A stretch of 64,000 bases of DNA from Roseiarcus sp963767245. Its GTDB lineage: Bacteria > Pseudomonadota > Alphaproteobacteria > Rhizobiales > Beijerinckiaceae. Each line of letters opens with the position of its first letter. The stretch's first letter is position 1. Positions 63,735 through 64,000 of the stretch are shown here, piece after piece. The translations under genes and the position numbers were made by a program. A model generated the notes under the pieces. That model made no database searches and was not told the origin of the DNA. It saw only the letters and a list, made by a program, of their open reading frames with translations. Location: contig CAVYDG010000009.1 in assembly GCA_963767245.1 (NCBI GenBank), positions 1 to 64,000 on the forward strand, in the 5' to 3' direction.

Positions 63735-64000
63735 ATGATTAGGCATCGAATCCATTCGAACGCATTTATCCTCGGCTTGTTCGCGCCCCATTCGGCCTTC
63801 GCCCTCGACTGGGAGGTCGAACGCAACTTTCGCTATTTCCTCTATCCGTCGGACGTGGCGGCGCAGCGGGTCGGGCGCGACCTCTACATCGCTGAGAAGG
63901 GCGCGACTCCGACTCCGGAACAGCTCGAGATCTTCATGAACGGCGAGGGCTTCTGGACCGCGAAGCTCGGCGAGGCCGGGGACTTGCGCAAGCGCTGGCC
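63735..64000 (+). CDS. Secreted hypothetical protein, cut by the window end
   Basis: Starts at ATG 63735 with GGAG 8 bases upstream. Short signal peptide (NAFILGLFAPHSAFA) followed by LDWEVERNFRYFLYPSDVAA, QRVGRDLYIAEKGATPTPEQ and GEGFWTAKLGEAGDLRKRW. The frame is open to the last base. No domain recognised. Its position 267 bases downstream of tamB and its export signal suggest an envelope role, but this is a guess. Confidence 0.6.
   Translation, partial: MIRHRIHSNAFILGLFAPHSAFALDWEVERNFRYFLYPSDVAAQRVGRDLYIAEKGATPTPEQLEIFMNGEGFWTAKLGEAGDLRKRW

Noticed and set aside
1..64000. CRISPR arrays, rRNA or tRNA genes
   Set aside because: No regularly spaced repeats and no r/tRNA-like sequence was noticed on either strand.

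Overview
The window reads as a high-GC alphaproteobacterial chromosome or megaplasmid segment, most likely Hyphomicrobiales. The evidence is the codon bias, the TamA/TamB pair, and the mix of IS66, IS110, IS1380, IS91 and ArdC/ParB accessory genes. A methanotroph-like genus (Methylocystis/Methylosinus type) would fit, but that is inference. No rRNA, tRNA or CRISPR array was seen. The dominant theme is mobile-element traffic: at least ten transposable elements or remnants lie among core genes, many of which carry single-base frameshifts, nonsense codons or truncations.

Layout. 0-4.6 kb: an FAD aromatic-ring monooxygenase, an esterase scrap and an AT-richer patch with two coupled unknown genes. 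4.7-6.4 kb: an IS1380 copy flanked by CTAG. 6.4-10.9 kb: gene scraps, a frameshifted tyrosine recombinase and an intact branched-chain-type ABC binding protein. 11-13.6 kb: an IS21 element. 13.6-20.8 kb: a nest of insertions, in which an IS66 sits in a pRiA4b-ORF3-like gene, an IS110 sits in the IS66, a group II intron abuts the IS66, and a serine-recombinase element sits inside the intron's reverse transcriptase. 20.8-22.7 kb: the selO stump, a broken rhodanese, a cold-shock protein and a WGR protein. 23-24.4 kb: an IS4/IS50-type element with a perfect 9-bp target duplication.

24.4-38.9 kb looks like a plasmid-derived anti-restriction/partition island. It holds a DUF3991-Toprim protein, a RES/Xre toxin-antitoxin pair, a DUF938 methyltransferase, a VapC stump, ArdC, a giant methylase-helicase (DarB-like) broken by several lesions, an unknown protein, a ParB-like protein and a ParE/ParD pair. 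The Toprim, ArdC and ParB genes each have a related stem-loop leader with a compensatory base change. This is the best candidate in the window for an undescribed shared regulatory element.

39.2-44.7 kb: a beta-lactamase-fold serine hydrolase gene cut cleanly by a Tn3-family transposon (38-bp inverted repeats, 5-bp duplication). The transposon carries a resolvase, a VOC/glyoxalase protein and a dead transposase that itself holds an IS200-type insertion. 44.9-48.3 kb: hisC, then an IS481 copy that clips the last codons of a secreted protein. 48.8-52.2 kb: an IS256 remnant fused to a broken aldo/keto reductase, then an IS91-type element with its integrase. 52.7-56.8 kb: a scrambled sugar-uptake locus (two TIM-barrel glycosidase-like genes, an intact binding protein, and permease and ATPase fragments). 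57.2-64 kb: tamA with four frameshifts, an intact tamB overlapping it, and the start of a secreted unknown protein.

Many lesions are one-base losses in short G/C runs. Sequencing or assembly indels must therefore be excluded before the loss of function is believed.
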